The notes beneath the pieces were generated by a model. That model did no database searches. It was not told the origin of the DNA and worked only from the letters and a program-made list of their open reading frames with translations. Made by a program: the position numbers and the translations under genes. A stretch of DNA of 64,000 nt from positions 171,527,711-171,591,710 of the forward strand of contig NC_133658.1 of assembly GCF_037893015.1 (NCBI RefSeq), given 5' to 3'. Positions 40,041 to 50,289 of the stretch are shown here, one piece after another (the first letter of the stretch is position 1; every line of letters starts with the position of its first letter). The stretch comes from Macrotis lagotis. Lineage: Eukaryota; Chordata; Mammalia; Peramelemorphia; Peramelidae.

Positions 40041-40200
40041 ATTAAAAGAGAAAGAGAGGAGGAGAAAACAATGAGCAAAGCTAATACATTAATTGAGTCT
40101 GATAGCATATACAATATTCTTTTCCTAATTTCTGTTTTTTTTAAAGGAGGTATACTTTCTTCACTCTCCTTTGGGACCAAAGTTGAAAATAAAATTAGGC
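40041..40200 (-). mobile_element. L1-type 3' UTR piece (second subfamily)
   Basis: ATGAGCAAAGCTAATACATT, GAGTCTGATAGCATATACAA and GGAGGTATACTTTCTTCACT resemble the block at 62190-62345, probably an older L1 3' UTR. Confidence 0.5.
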
Positions 40201-40745
40201 AGCATTTTGCAGCAAATCATTTTGCAAATGAAAAGTTGCTCTAAATCACTACTAAGAAAAATGTAATTTTAAAACACTTTGAAGTTTCAAGTAATATTCC
40301 TCAAAGTGGGGAGGTAATAACAGATGTAATTAGTCTATGTTAGAAGATAAGCATACTAATATACTGTTGGTGGAACTGTGAATTGATTCTACTAAATACA
40401 CAGTTTGGAATTATGCAATAAAGGCACTAAGCTGTTCAAAACCTTTTTCTCTGATGATACCAATAACCACTAATGGTACCATGTATCCCAAAATGATCAA
40501 AAGCAAAGAAAATGATACTATATATATAGTATAGCAAAAAATTTAGAAACACTGTTGATATCCATGGACTAAATGAATTGTGGAAAATGAATACAATGGG
40601 ATATTTTTGCATCATAAGAAATGATAAAGTGATAAATTCAGAAACATATAGAGAAATGTATAAATTGATATGGAGTGAAGTAAGCAGTCTGAGAGAACAA
40701 TTTTTACAACTGCTATAAATGAAAACAACTTAAATTCCAATTCAG
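40200..40745 (+). mobile_element. L1 LINE old fragment
   Basis: ACTGTTGGTGGAACTGTGAA, TGGAATTATGCAATAAAGGC, TGATACCAATAACCACTAAT, then AAGAAATGATAAAGTGATAA. Degraded ORF2 end. Confidence 0.7.
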
Positions 40746-40854
40746 ATTAATCATAATAATGAATCTTAGTTCTAGAAAACTGAAAATAGAAACTTCCTTT
40801 CTATGGATGTATAGTAAATAATGTTAGATATGTTTGCCATGTCCATTAGTTTTG

Positions 40855-41155
40855 TAATTTTGTCTAAATTGTTTATTATGTGTATTATAAAGGAATGCCT
40901 GGCACATACTAGGAGTTTAAAAATGCTTGTTGAAGGTAACCAGATGATAGACACAATGGATAGAGTACTGGACCTCAAGAAGACCTGAGTTCAAATTCAA
41001 CATTAGTTACTAAGTAGCTGTGTGATCCTAGGCAAGTCACTTCATCTCTGCCTTAATTTTCTCATCTGTAAAAAGAGGACAATAACAACACTCATCTTGT
41101 GGGGTTGTTAGGAGGAGAAAATGAAATATTTGTAAAAATCCTTGTTGAAAAGAAT
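40855..41155 (+). mobile_element. L2 terminus followed by MIR/Ther CORE-SINE
   Basis: 40855-40938 is an L2 end (GCCTGGCACATACTAGGAGT). From 40940 a SINE follows: ATAGAGTACTGGACCTCAAG, TGTGTGATCCTAGGCAAGTC, TCTCATCTGTAAAAAGAGGA and TTGTGGGGTTGTTAGGAGG. Confidence 0.78.
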
Positions 41156-41930
41156 GGAAATAGAGTATTTGATAGTTAAAGGTTTGGTTTGAAGGAGTGG
41201 TGAGAAACAAAAACTTTTGTAAGAAATTGGAATGAGCCCCTAACCTCCCTACAAGAGCTTGATTCCCATGAAATATGAACCAAAATCCTGATTGGACCAT
41301 AAAAGTCAAGGTCCTTTGAACCCCAGTTTTTAAACCTGACTCACACAAACACACAAAAAGAATACCAGTCCTAATTAGAACCAGGCCTGCCTATATTGTA
41401 GAACTAAAATAAAAAGCCAGAACAAATTCAAAACCTCAATACAATCTTTGAATTAAATTACTGTTTCATTTGGTATAAGTATTTGCTCAAAGACAATCAT
41501 CATAATTGACTTTATGCCCAGAGAAGGTAGCTGCCTGCATGATGGACCCTGAAAATATACTTCCAAAAAACATGTACCCCATTAGTTGGCTGATCTGTGA
41601 ATGTCTTCTCCTTTGTGACTTTATACTCTTTGGAAATGCAAATCCCCCTAGAAGGGATAATATTTTAGACTCTATATAATTATATCTCCCAGTTTGATCT
41701 AGGATTTCAAGAGACAGAGACTGAGCTCAACACTCAATTCAAGTCAGTGCAAAAGGAAAGAATTACATGCATTTCTGTATTGGAAATTCAGTCTCAACTT
41801 TTTTTGGAATGAATCCTGGGTAGATTTCACTCATAGGGCAGATCATATAGGAGATCTTTGGAATTCCAAAGATATGGGTCTTTGGAACAGGAATAGGAAA
41901 AAGATATAAATCTCATTATTACTCACCATC
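41156..41930. other. Low-copy segment
   Basis: About 770 bp with no recognised repeat. A 105-codon reverse frame (41037-41354) runs out of the SINE into this DNA; its unique part has no domain and no splice context I can support. Confidence 0.4.
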
Positions 41931-41934
41931 AACA

Positions 41935-42055
41935 ATAAACATTTTAAAATGTCTACTGCTGGCAAGGCATTATGCTAGATGAAAAGGATACAAAGACAAA
42001 AGATAAAAATGAAGATAGATTTTGCCCTCAAAAAGCTTACATTTACTGGATGAAT
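41935..42055 (-). mobile_element. L2 LINE 3' end
   Basis: GCAAGGCATTATGCTAGATG, AAAAGGATACAAAGACAAAA and CCCTCAAAAAGCTTACATTT: reversed L2 terminus. Confidence 0.7.
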
Positions 42056-42059
42056 TTTT

Positions 42060-42964
42060 ACTTTATAGTGGGTAAATGTTCTGACTTCAGGACTTGTCTG
42101 AGCTTGGGTTGCTGATATAAATATTCTATTTTGACTATCTTTGATTATTTTCTATGGTCTTGAATTAACTTATCAGATCCTTTTTGAAAAAAGTTAAAAA
42201 CTCAGAAGGCCAGAAAAGAAGAGGGCACTGAGCATTTGGAGGTTGATAAAAGGAAAATGGCAAACTCAAAGAGGAAAAAGTATATGAAAAAAGTGGGAGA
42301 TGTCATAAACTTTGCCTATGTCATTATTTTGAAAAGGTCTGATCTATATAATAACAATGTCATTTCTTCCCAAATATCCCTTCAGTTCAGACTTTTCATT
42401 TATTCAGTCATCTCCCTGCCTCTTGGCATCCTATTTCCTCTTTCCATTCCAAAGACCTGTATTTGATGGTGACACCAAACTTCTTCCCCTGTTGATTTAG
42501 ACAAAGGAATACATGCCTTTGTATATTTTGAAAAGTATCCAAATTGGAAATGCCCTTCTTGCAAACATTGCTTATTGATATGTGTCAAGGTAGAACAGGT
42601 CCAGAACAAAGAACTTTGAAAACTGGCATTTTCTTTTGTAACCTTCATCTCCAGAGATCAGATCAGGCTGCCAAGGAAATCAGATAAGATGACTGGGTGT
42701 GTTGGGACCTGCGCAGTTACTATAAATAACTATTCAAAAGCAAATTAAAGCTTCAAGTGATTCACCATCTTACATGTAGAAATGATGTGTATGCTTGTCT
42801 CTGGTGGATTTGGTTTCTGTCTTTTGTTTCCTTAAGTCCTCGGGCCTTGGTGACTGATTCATCTGTACTTCTCAGGTCCCTGATGGAACATGGAGAAAGT
42901 ACCCGGGCATGGCTTGCCTATTGGATTGAAAAGCAAACCCGACAGTGAGTCAGGAGGCCTGTCT
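42060..42964. other. Low-copy segment with a possible exon
   Basis: About 900 bp free of recognised repeats, with 62-82 codon frames on both strands but no domains. See 42876-42944. Confidence 0.4.
42876..42944 (+). other. Candidate 69-nt exon
   Basis: Preceded by TGACTGATTCATCTGTACTTCTCAG-like branch and acceptor context (ACTTCTCAG ends at 42875) and followed by GTGAGTC. One frame is open throughout and contains MEHGESTRAWLAYWIEKQTR. It belongs to a longer open frame that starts before the acceptor, so it can be coincidental. Product unknown. Confidence 0.22.
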
Positions 42965-43255
42965 CTTTCCCCTCTTAGCTGCATGATTATGAAATTACAT
43001 GTCTCTCTCTGAGCCTCAGTTTCCTTATTGTAAAGATGTGTATGATCCCATCATGTGTATGATCCCAGAGGATCATAGATTTTGAGCTGGAAGAGACCTT
43101 AGAAATCATCAAGTCCATTCTCTTCCTTTACAGATGAGAAAACTGACTTGCCTAGGACTTGCCTAGACCATAGCAAACAAGTCTATCAGTCAGGATTTGA
43201 ACTCAGGTCTTCCTGATTCTAAGTCTAGCACTCTATCTACTAGCCACTTAATTAA
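42965..43255 (+). mobile_element. MIR/CR1-tail type short elements
   Basis: 42965-43050: MIR end (TCTGAGCCTCAGTTTCCTTA). 43065-43255: GAGCTGGAAGAGACCTTAGA, CTTTACAGATGAGAAAACTG, TTTGAACTCAGGTCTTCCTG and GCACTCTATCTACTAGCCAC. Confidence 0.65.
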
Positions 43256-43855
43256 CACAATATTACAAAAGGGTGTTGGGAAGATTAGATTAGGTAGCCC
43301 CCATGAAAGTACATTGGAAAACTCTTTCATGTTCTACAAATAGGGGATTAATGTAATTTCCATTAGATTAAGAGTTAGAGGTTTAGTGCTAGGGGATTGT
43401 GAGAGGACTGCCACTCTTTCCTATCTTCCTTCCTTCTGAGAGCTCTCTTCCATTCTCAGAAACAGGCAGGTCCAGAGCTCAATGTCAGAGGAATCATCTT
43501 ACAGAGCCCCACTTCCTTTTGGCAAGAGTCCCATTGTCATTACTCATGACCAGAGCTCCACCACAACAGGTTGGAATTGTCCCATATCATTCTAGTCTTT
43601 TGTTGAACTGCCTTGGGTCATTTCATGACTTTGGCTTCATTTAAGTCCTCAGGTAAGGGTTGGGCATTCAGTTTGTTACTATGGGTACAACTGAGTGTAT
43701 GATTGGCATTAACCAATTGTATCATCAGAGGGAAACAAGGAAAACAACTCAGCCTGTCTCTAAGAAAGAGATCTGTCTTTCTTGACTTGACAGATTTGGA
43801 GTGTTTTAGCCAAGTTATAGTTATTTAGTAGAAATTATATCTCATGGTAATTTTT
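43256..43855. other. Low-copy segment
   Basis: No repeat recognised. The 81-codon frame at 43399-43644 has no domain. Confidence 0.4.
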
Positions 43856-43859
43856 ATTA

Positions 43860-44183
43860 CATTTGAAAGGTCTTTATATTTCTTTTCAAAATGTCTTCAC
43901 AGTCATGAATTCATGGAATCCTGACAATAACCTCATGAGGTAGGTTGGGTAATTATTATCTATATTTACTATATTCAATTCAATTTGATTAAATTCAATA
44001 AATTTGGGGGAGGTAGCAATAGATCACCAGCCTTAATTCAGTGGATATTTATTAAGCACATCTATGTGCTAGATCCTTTGCTAGATATTGGGGATAAAAG
44101 GACAAAAAGAAAAGTCCTTACCCACCAGAATCTTATATTCTATATATTCTACTGAGAGTTTGCAATAGACAGATAAGTACAAG
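43860..44183. mobile_element. MIR scrap (+) and L2 terminus (-)
   Basis: 43860-43970: CAATAACCTCATGAGGTAGG (MIR). 44030-44183: AGTGGATATTTATTAAGCAC, TATTGGGGATAAAAGGACAA and GTCCTTACCCACCAGAATCT (reversed L2). Confidence 0.6.
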
Positions 44184-45661
44184 CTTACATGAAATATTGC
44201 AGGTTTGGAGCCAAACCATCACTAAAAAGAAAATATTGTGATAAAATGAGTCACATGAATTATTTGGTTTCTCAATTCATATAAAAATTAGGTTTACATT
44301 GTATGTGCAATAATATTATTGCTCAAATGAGCAATAGTATTTTGTAAAAAAAAGAATAAAAACAACATATATGCTTTAATTAAAAAAAAAAACTTTATTG
44401 CTAAAAATGCTAACCATCATTTGAGCCTTCAATGAAATGTAATCTTTTTTGCTGGTAGAGTGTCATGCCTTGATGTTGACGTTTGCTGACTGATTGGGGT
44501 GGTGATTGCTGAAGGTTGGGGCGGCAGTGGAAATTTCTTAAAATAAGATAACAATGACTCTTCCTTTCACTTGAACACTTAGACTTAAGGGCATTGTAGG
44601 GTTATTAATTGATTTAATTTCAATTAAATAGGAATAGGGAATAGGAAGGCCTGAGAAGAGGAAAAGAGACAGGGAAACTGCTGATCAGTGGAGCAGTCAA
44701 AACACATATGACATTTATCTAATAAGTTTGTTCTTACATAGATGCGATTTGTGATACTCCATACTGTGACAATAATATCAAAGACCACTGATCACAGATC
44801 ATCTTAACATATATGATAATAATAAGTTTGAAATATCATCAGAATTACCAAATTATGACAGTGACACAAAATGAGCACATACTCTTGGGAAAATGATGCT
44901 AATATATACCACTAGGTCTGGTATCTTAGGGAGATTTAAAAAAATGGGGGGAACTATTTGTGCAGAAATATTTACAGTAGCTCTTTTTTTGTGGTGGCGA
45001 ACAATGGGAAATTAAGGAGAATGTCTGAACAAGTTGTATTATATGATTGTGATAGAATACTATTGTGCTATAAGAAATGTTGAGCAGATGGATTTCAGAA
45101 AAACCTGGAAAGATTAACAAGAACTGATGCAAAGTGAAGTGAGTAGAACTAGGAAAGCATTGTACACCAGTACCAGCAATACTGTATGTTGATAAACTAT
45201 GACAGCTCTTCTCAGCAAAATAATGATCCAAGAAAATTCCAAAGGACTGCTGATGAAAAAGGCTATCCACCTCCAGAGAAAGAACTGATGGAGTCTGAAT
45301 GCAGATCAAAGCATATTAGTTTCACTTTCTCTTTTTTTATGTTTTTAAAATTTTTTGGTCTGTGTCATCTTTTACAACATGACTAATATGGAAATATTTT
45401 GTATAATTACACATGTATAATCTATATCAACTGCTGTCTCAGCAAGAGAGAAGGAAAAAAGATGAGAGAGAATTTGGAACTCAAAATTTTTAAAAAATGA
45501 ATGTTAAAAATTGTCTTTATATGTAATTGGGGAAATAAAATGTTATTTACAAATGGTACAGATAGACTTTCTCATCACAGAGTTGTCACAGGACTTCAAT
45601 TTATAAAAAACAGTATCTATGAAACAATAAAGTGAATGTAATAAAATGATGTATATTTGTA
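44184..45661 (-). mobile_element. Tigger (pogo/mariner) transposon without transposase, split by L1
   Basis: The left terminal region (GAAATATTGCAGGTTTGGAG) matches the Tigger1 end. 44390-44560, read in reverse, is the transposase C-terminal coding end (remnants of SYFKK followed by PPQPSATT-like words). The sequence then jumps at GACTCTTCCTTTCACTTGAA to the opposite end of Tigger (GGCATTGTAGGGTTATTAAT, GAGCAGTCAAAACACATATG, GACCACTGATCACAGATCAT). It resumes after an L1 with GATAGACTTTCTCATCACAG and ends ATGATGTATATTTGTA. The central transposase is missing. An ordinary cut-and-paste DNA transposon relic of about 830 bp without the insert. Confidence 0.85.
44913..45555 (+). mobile_element. L1 LINE 3' end nested in Tigger
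   Basis: AATATTTACAGTAGCTCTTT, GAACTGATGCAAAGTGAAGT, GAGTCTGAATGCAGATCAAA, TCTGTGTCATCTTTTACAAC and a final AATTGGGGAAATAAAATG. It is 5'-truncated. Borders are placed from the broken Tigger sequence; the target duplication is not clear. Confidence 0.85.
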
Positions 45662-45739
45662 AATACAAGGTAACTTTAGCATAATTTTAGGATGGTATTG
45701 ATGAGGAAACTGAATCTTCAAGACTATATATGCTCAGAT

Positions 45740-46360
45740 AGTTTAGTTCAACCACAAGTGAACATGAAATTCTTTTAAAACAATATTCCTTACAAGTGGT
45801 CATCCAGGTTTTACTTGAAGATGTCCAGGGAAAGAGACCCCTCACCTTTAGGGGCCCATTCTCCTTTTGTTGTTTAGTGGTTTCAGTCATGTCCAACTCT
45901 TCATTAACCCCATTTGGGGTTTTCTTGGCAAAGACACTAGAGTGATTTTCCATTTCCTTCTCTAGCTTATTCGACAGATGAGGAAACTGAGGGTTTAAGT
46001 GACTTGCTTAGGGTCACACAGCTAGCAAGTGGGTCACACAGCTAGCAAGTGTGAGGCCAGATTTGAATTTAAGAAGCTGAACCTTTTTGACTCCAGGGCT
46101 GGTACCCTAACTAGTTTGCTACCTGTCAGCCCTCATGACAGCCTTTTTTAGACACTTGGAAGACAGCTATCATGTCCCCCCAAGTCTTTCCTTCACATAG
46201 TTAAACATTCCAACTTTTTTCAACTGCTCCTCATATGCTCTTCATGCAGGTTTCCCTCCTTTGGATCGTCCTTGGAATGATCATAAGCTGGTTCTAATAA
46301 TTCTCAGAAAATTGTGATCTCCACCATACTGTATTATCACCCAAATAGATTTTCTGTGTT
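45740..46360 (-). mobile_element. CR1/L3 LINE 3' portion split by MAR1
   Basis: CTTACAAGTGGTCATCCAGG, CTTGAAGATGTCCAGGGAAA, then after the SINE CTTGGAAGACAGCTATCATG, CCAAGTCTTTCCTTCACATA and CAACTGCTCCTCATATGCTC. Same family as 26500-27070. Confidence 0.75.
45866..46128 (-). mobile_element. MAR1-type CORE-SINE with small tandem duplication
   Basis: GTTTCAGTCATGTCCAACTC, TTTTCTTGGCAAAGACACTA, CAGATGAGGAAACTGAGG, then GGGTCACACAGCTAGCAAGT twice in a row (46013-46032 and 46033-46052), ending GGTACCCTAACTAGTTTGCT. The internal 20-bp duplication is absent from its relatives. Confidence 0.85.
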
Positions 46361-46439
46361 GGAACTGCGTGATAAGCAATGTTATTTTTCCCTACTTTGA
46401 ACTGAACAAATGGACACAGTTACCTATTTGGAAAGACAA

Positions 46440-46685
46440 TAGTACCTGTATTTATATAGGATTGCTAGTGTCTTCTAGGAACTTTATTTGCATTGTTTCT
46501 TTTGAACTTCTGCATCTTCTCAAGAACTAGGTACTACAGATACTATTTCCATTTTAAAGACTAGCAAAGTCAGACTTTGAGGTAAAATGTCCAAAGTCAC
46601 ATAGCTAGTAAATGACAGATGTGGGATCTGACCACTAGTCTTCCTAACTTCAAGACTTCTTTTATTCACTGGGTTGCAACTTCCA
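46440..46685 (+). mobile_element. MIR variant
   Basis: CTGCATCTTCTCAAGAACTA, ATTTCCATTTTAAAGACTAG, AAAGTCACATAGCTAGTAAA and TCTTTTATTCACTGGGTTGC. Confidence 0.65.
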
Positions 46686-47694
46686 CAACCCTAGCAGCAG
46701 TTTTGTGGATTGAGATGTCTCTTTGCTTTGAATATGGGATATGTCAGAATTAATGGTTATTGTTTGTACTGACCTTAGATATTCTCTAGAACTGACTGAG
46801 AAATCTGATGCATGCTACCTCTGGGGAAAGGAGGCAGGGCTGAGAAAACTGTGATGGAAAGATGAGAGGAAATGTTTGACTCTAATTTGAGAGGTTATGT
46901 GAAAACTCAGGATTTATGAACTATTAGTCTCAAACATCATGGAAGTTAACCCTGGGCAAACTGTGAAATAGTCTATACTAAACTAATACATTAGAACTTT
47001 TTTCTCCCTCCTCACCTTCTTTAGTTATTCATATTCTCATCTTTGTTCCTCATCCCTCAAGAAAAGGTCTACATTCATTCACACTATCTTGTAAATGACT
47101 GACAAGGGTTAACAGGCACTAAGTTCATTTTCAGGGACTAAAACCTCAAAAAGGGATATTTGTGATTAGTAAGATACTCTGTTTCTACCTAAAGCTTTCC
47201 AAGTAGATGAATGGTACTGCCAGTATCAAGGAATTCAATATAGTTAATAGTCAATGCTGCCTCTCTTTTCTCCTGTCTTTCTAATTCTTTCCTAGTTTTT
47301 CTGGTGATGAGATACTAGGAGGGTATTAGGACCAGAAGCTATTCTCGTACTTGTCATCTCATCTCACTCATTATTTCAAAGCTAGTGAGCTGAAGGAGTA
47401 TGTGCTGCTGACTGTCAATTGACAAGAGACATATTATTATTTTTTTGAGAGCTATCCCTCCTCCCAGTATAAGATTCATACTATCTTGTAGGTATTAGGG
47501 CATTAGGACCCAGATATAAACCTTTCAAGTCTCCTATTGGTGAATCAGGTCTTCTTGGTCTTGAGAAAATTGAATCAAAGTTTATGATATATAATTCAAA
47601 ATTATATGTAGTTAGTACTCTATATATGTAAAATTCAAAATTACATGTAGTTAGTACTATATATACATATATATAGCTTTATATATATAGTAAA
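46686..47694. other. Low-copy AT-rich segment
   Basis: About 1 kb. The piece CTGATGCATGCTACCTCTGG near 46810 resembles an old L1 3' UTR, and AAAATTCAAAATTACATGTAG-like words repeat at 47600 and 47635 beside TA runs. No ORF of interest. Confidence 0.45.
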
Positions 47695-47976
47695 ACTGAG
47701 GTGAGAGGTCATTCATTGAAGAATGACTGAAGAAATAATAGTATATAAATATAATGGAATATTATTAAGCTGTAAACAATGAGGAATGGGATAGTTTCAG
47801 AGAAACCCAAGAAAATTTGTATAAATTGATGTAGAGTGAAGTGGATAGAACTAACACTATTTATTAAAACCCCCCCAACAATATTGCAAAGATAAACAAC
47901 TTTGAAAGACTTATGAACTCTTATTAGTGCAATGACCAAGCACAATTCCTGAGAACCAGTGAGGAAGCATGCTCCT

Positions 47977-48100
47977 GGGGTCAAGTGGCTTGCCCGAGGC
48001 CACACAGCTAGGTAATTGTTAAGTGTCTGAGGCCGGATTTGAACTCAGGTTCTTCTGACTCCAGGACCGGTGCTCTATCCACTGCTCCACCTAGCCGCCC
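47977..48100 (-). mobile_element. Tail-less WSINE1-type CORE-SINE
   Basis: GGGGTCAAGTGGCTTGCCCG to CTGCTCCACCTAGCCGCCC. It lacks the last ~20 bp and the poly-A tail of the family, and I see no flanking duplication. 47977-48050 is the exact reverse complement of 48271-48344 in the next SINE. Confidence 0.9.
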
Positions 48101-48204
48101 TATCCTCATTTCTTAATAGAGAGGAGATAGACTCAAGATGTAGAATGAAGCAAACATTTTGGGTGTGTGGAAATTTGCTTTTTTTCACTATTCACATTTG
48201 TTAG

Positions 48205-48380
48205 AAGAGTTTTGGGTTGGGGTGGCTAGGTGGCACAGTGGATAGAGCACCGGCCCTGGAGTCTAGGAGTACCTGAGTTCAAATCCGGCCTCAGACACTT
48301 AACAATTACCTAGCTGTGTGGCCTCGGGCAAGCCACTTGACCCCATTTGCCTTGCAAAAAACCTTAAAAAAAAAGAGTTT
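48205..48380 (+). mobile_element. WSINE1-type CORE-SINE, 8-bp duplications
   Basis: Element 48219-48372, full length with an A tail, between AAGAGTTT at 48205-48212 and 48373-48380. It carries the uncommon variants TTAACAATTACC and GGCCTCGGGCAAGCCACTTG, shared with the inverted neighbour. Confidence 0.93.
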
Positions 48381-48464
48381 CTTTTTTATTTTTGAGTTTT
48401 TGGAGGGGAGAAAAGAGTGAAAAAAAATAAATGTTTGTTAATCAAAAATAAAATAAGCTTAAAA

Positions 48465-48585
48465 TTAGAGTTTTAGTTCCTTGAGGTCAGGAACTAAATT
48501 TGCATTTTTTTGGTATCCTTATCACTTAGTACATACCATCTGACACAAAATTGGTACTTAATGTATGATTTTTTCTTGTTGCTAT
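48465..48585 (+). mobile_element. L2 LINE 3' terminus
   Basis: TTTTAGTTCCTTGAGGTCAG, GTATCCTTATCACTTAGTAC and TTGGTACTTAATGTATGA. Confidence 0.7.
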
Positions 48586-48599
48586 TTTAAAAAAAATAA

Positions 48600-48935
48600 A
48601 ATTTATGTTGTGCTGGAGGATCTGTTGGCATGGCTGATTTACTGAGACCAATTTCTGATTTTTGTGACAGAATAGATCATAACAACTTGAAACTTGGTGA
48701 AATCAAACCAACTAAAACAAGACCCAAATGATATTCTGGGTTCTTGTGGGAGGCATGGATGATAGTAGAATTCTGTACCCTTTAGATGTAGTATAAGCAT
48801 ACTTCAAATTCAGCTTTGACTGTGAGCAAGACTTTCATATCACAGTCTGTCACATTATGTGGGAGATTTAAGGGAAGAACCCTGAGCATGAAGGAGGGCT
48901 GTGAGACTTGGCTTGTGAGAGGGGTAGACCCCTGC
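48600..48935. other. Low-copy DNA
   Basis: No repeat recognised, no ORF with a domain. Confidence 0.4.
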
Positions 48936-48939
48936 GGCT

Positions 48940-49220
48940 CTGGATAACCTTAGGGGTTATCTATTCCAATTCTATCATTTTACAGATGAGACTGCTCTAC
49001 CTTGCCCGAAGTTATTGTACAGGTGACATGCGGCAGATTTGCAATTACCAAGCAGTCACTGGAAAACATACTCAAGGGGATAGAGAAAAATAAATAGGAC
49101 ACTGCTATCTCTGTCTAGATTGTAAAGTCCATTCTCAGGATTATCTAGAATGCTAGAAAATGATGGTTTTGGACTTGTTAATGCCTAAGTTACTTTCCAG
49201 CTCCAACTTTGTGATTCCAT
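48940..49220 (+). mobile_element. MIR/CR1-tail type fragments
   Basis: CTATCATTTTACAGATGAGA near 48973 and TTACTTTCCAGCTCCAACTT / TGTGATTCCATAAA near 49190-49220. Confidence 0.5.
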
Positions 49221-49685
49221 AAACAGAACCAAGGCCATCAATGGGGAAGGTATTTATTTGAGCAGCAGGCCTTCTTTGGCCCCCCAATTACATAGTTCTT
49301 GACTGGACCTGCTTTTAGGCTTAGGGTAACTTAGAGTAAGTCTAGAACTTGTGCAAAGGAGTCTCTTTGTACACAGCACATAGAACATGAATAACTAATT
49401 ATAAAATAGTTTGGGTTTTAGAGGATTTTATTCTTTTCTTTTGGAGTTCAAAATTTTAAGACTCATTTTCACACCGGGGAATACACTTGTTCTTTTCTTT
49501 TCAGGGTAAAAAGCATGAGAATTGGCATGTAAGTACACTTTTAATAAAAAAAAATGACAACACAAAAGAGTTGGAAGGGCCTTCAGGATCATCTTGTCAG
49601 TCACTCATTTTAGTGAAAATAGAGGCCCAGGGAAATTAAATGAGTAGTATAGAGATGCCATTCGGATTCATTTCCTCTAACTGGA
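49221..49685. other. Low-copy DNA with a MIR-like scrap
   Basis: GAGTTGGAAGGGCCTTCAGG and AAATAGAGGCCCAGGGAAAT (49567-49640) are MIR-related. The rest is unassigned. Confidence 0.45.
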
Positions 49686-49689
49686 GACT

Positions 49690-50270
49690 TCCTCCTGGAC
49701 TGACATAGAGCTATTAGAAACTACTCTTTGGGTCTGGCCATTAAACTCATTCCAAATCCATCTAAGTGTCATATTGTCCAGTGAATAATATCTCTGATAT
49801 TTTTCAAGGTGAAGAGCATAGCATTAGAGACTTTACCCAATGCACTGCTAGAATCTAAGAAAGGAATTCTGAACTAACAGCTGAATAATTTTGTCAAATG
49901 GAAAAAAAAGGTTAGGTCTTGTATGACCCATTCTTGATTAAACCATGCTGGCTCTTTGTTATCACCACTCCTTTTCTAGGTGGTGTCAGACTGTCCTCTT
50001 AAGCATATAGTCTAGAACTTTACCACGAAGTGACGTTCAAGTTCACCTGCCTAGAATTCAAAGACTCCTCTATCCTACTTCCCCCTCTCCCCTACCTTTT
50101 TTTGGGAAATTTGGGACATTTGCACATCTCTGGTCCTATCTCATCTCCCCATTGTCCATGACCTTTCAAAGATTAATGATAGTGGTTCAACCCTCATGTT
50201 CACCATTTCTTTTGGGACTTTGGGCTATACTGAACCAGGAGGCTTGAACTTATTAAGGGCTTACAAGAAC
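49690..50270 (-). mobile_element. CR1/L3 LINE reverse-transcriptase fossil
   Basis: Read on the reverse strand, the right end gives ALNKFKPPGSV, then VEPLSLIFERSWTMG and DRTRDVQMSQISQKK. These align with the CR1 RT pattern KSPGPD...PLSIIFERSW...GEVPEDWR...PIFKKG. Further left come the counterparts of SQHGF and the next palm motifs (TGACCCATTCTTGATTAAAC, TGCTGGCTCTTTGTTATCAC). Broken by stops and small gaps. Confidence 0.85.
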
Positions 50271-50289
50271 TTTATTATCTTCTTTTTAC

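Larger units (their letters stand above)
47695..48455 (+). mobile_element. L1 LINE 3' end carrying two SINEs
   Basis: GTCATTCATTGAAGAATGAC, AGTATATAAATATAATGGAA, ATTGATGTAGAGTGAAGTGG, GACTCAAGATGTAGAATGAA, CATTTGTTAGAAGAG and AATAAATGTTTGTTAATC give a coherent older L1 3' end. WSINE copies interrupt it at 47977-48100 and 48219-48372. Confidence 0.8.

Noticed and set aside
44926-45309. 127-codon reverse frame
   Set aside because: Antisense to the L1 3' end nested in Tigger.
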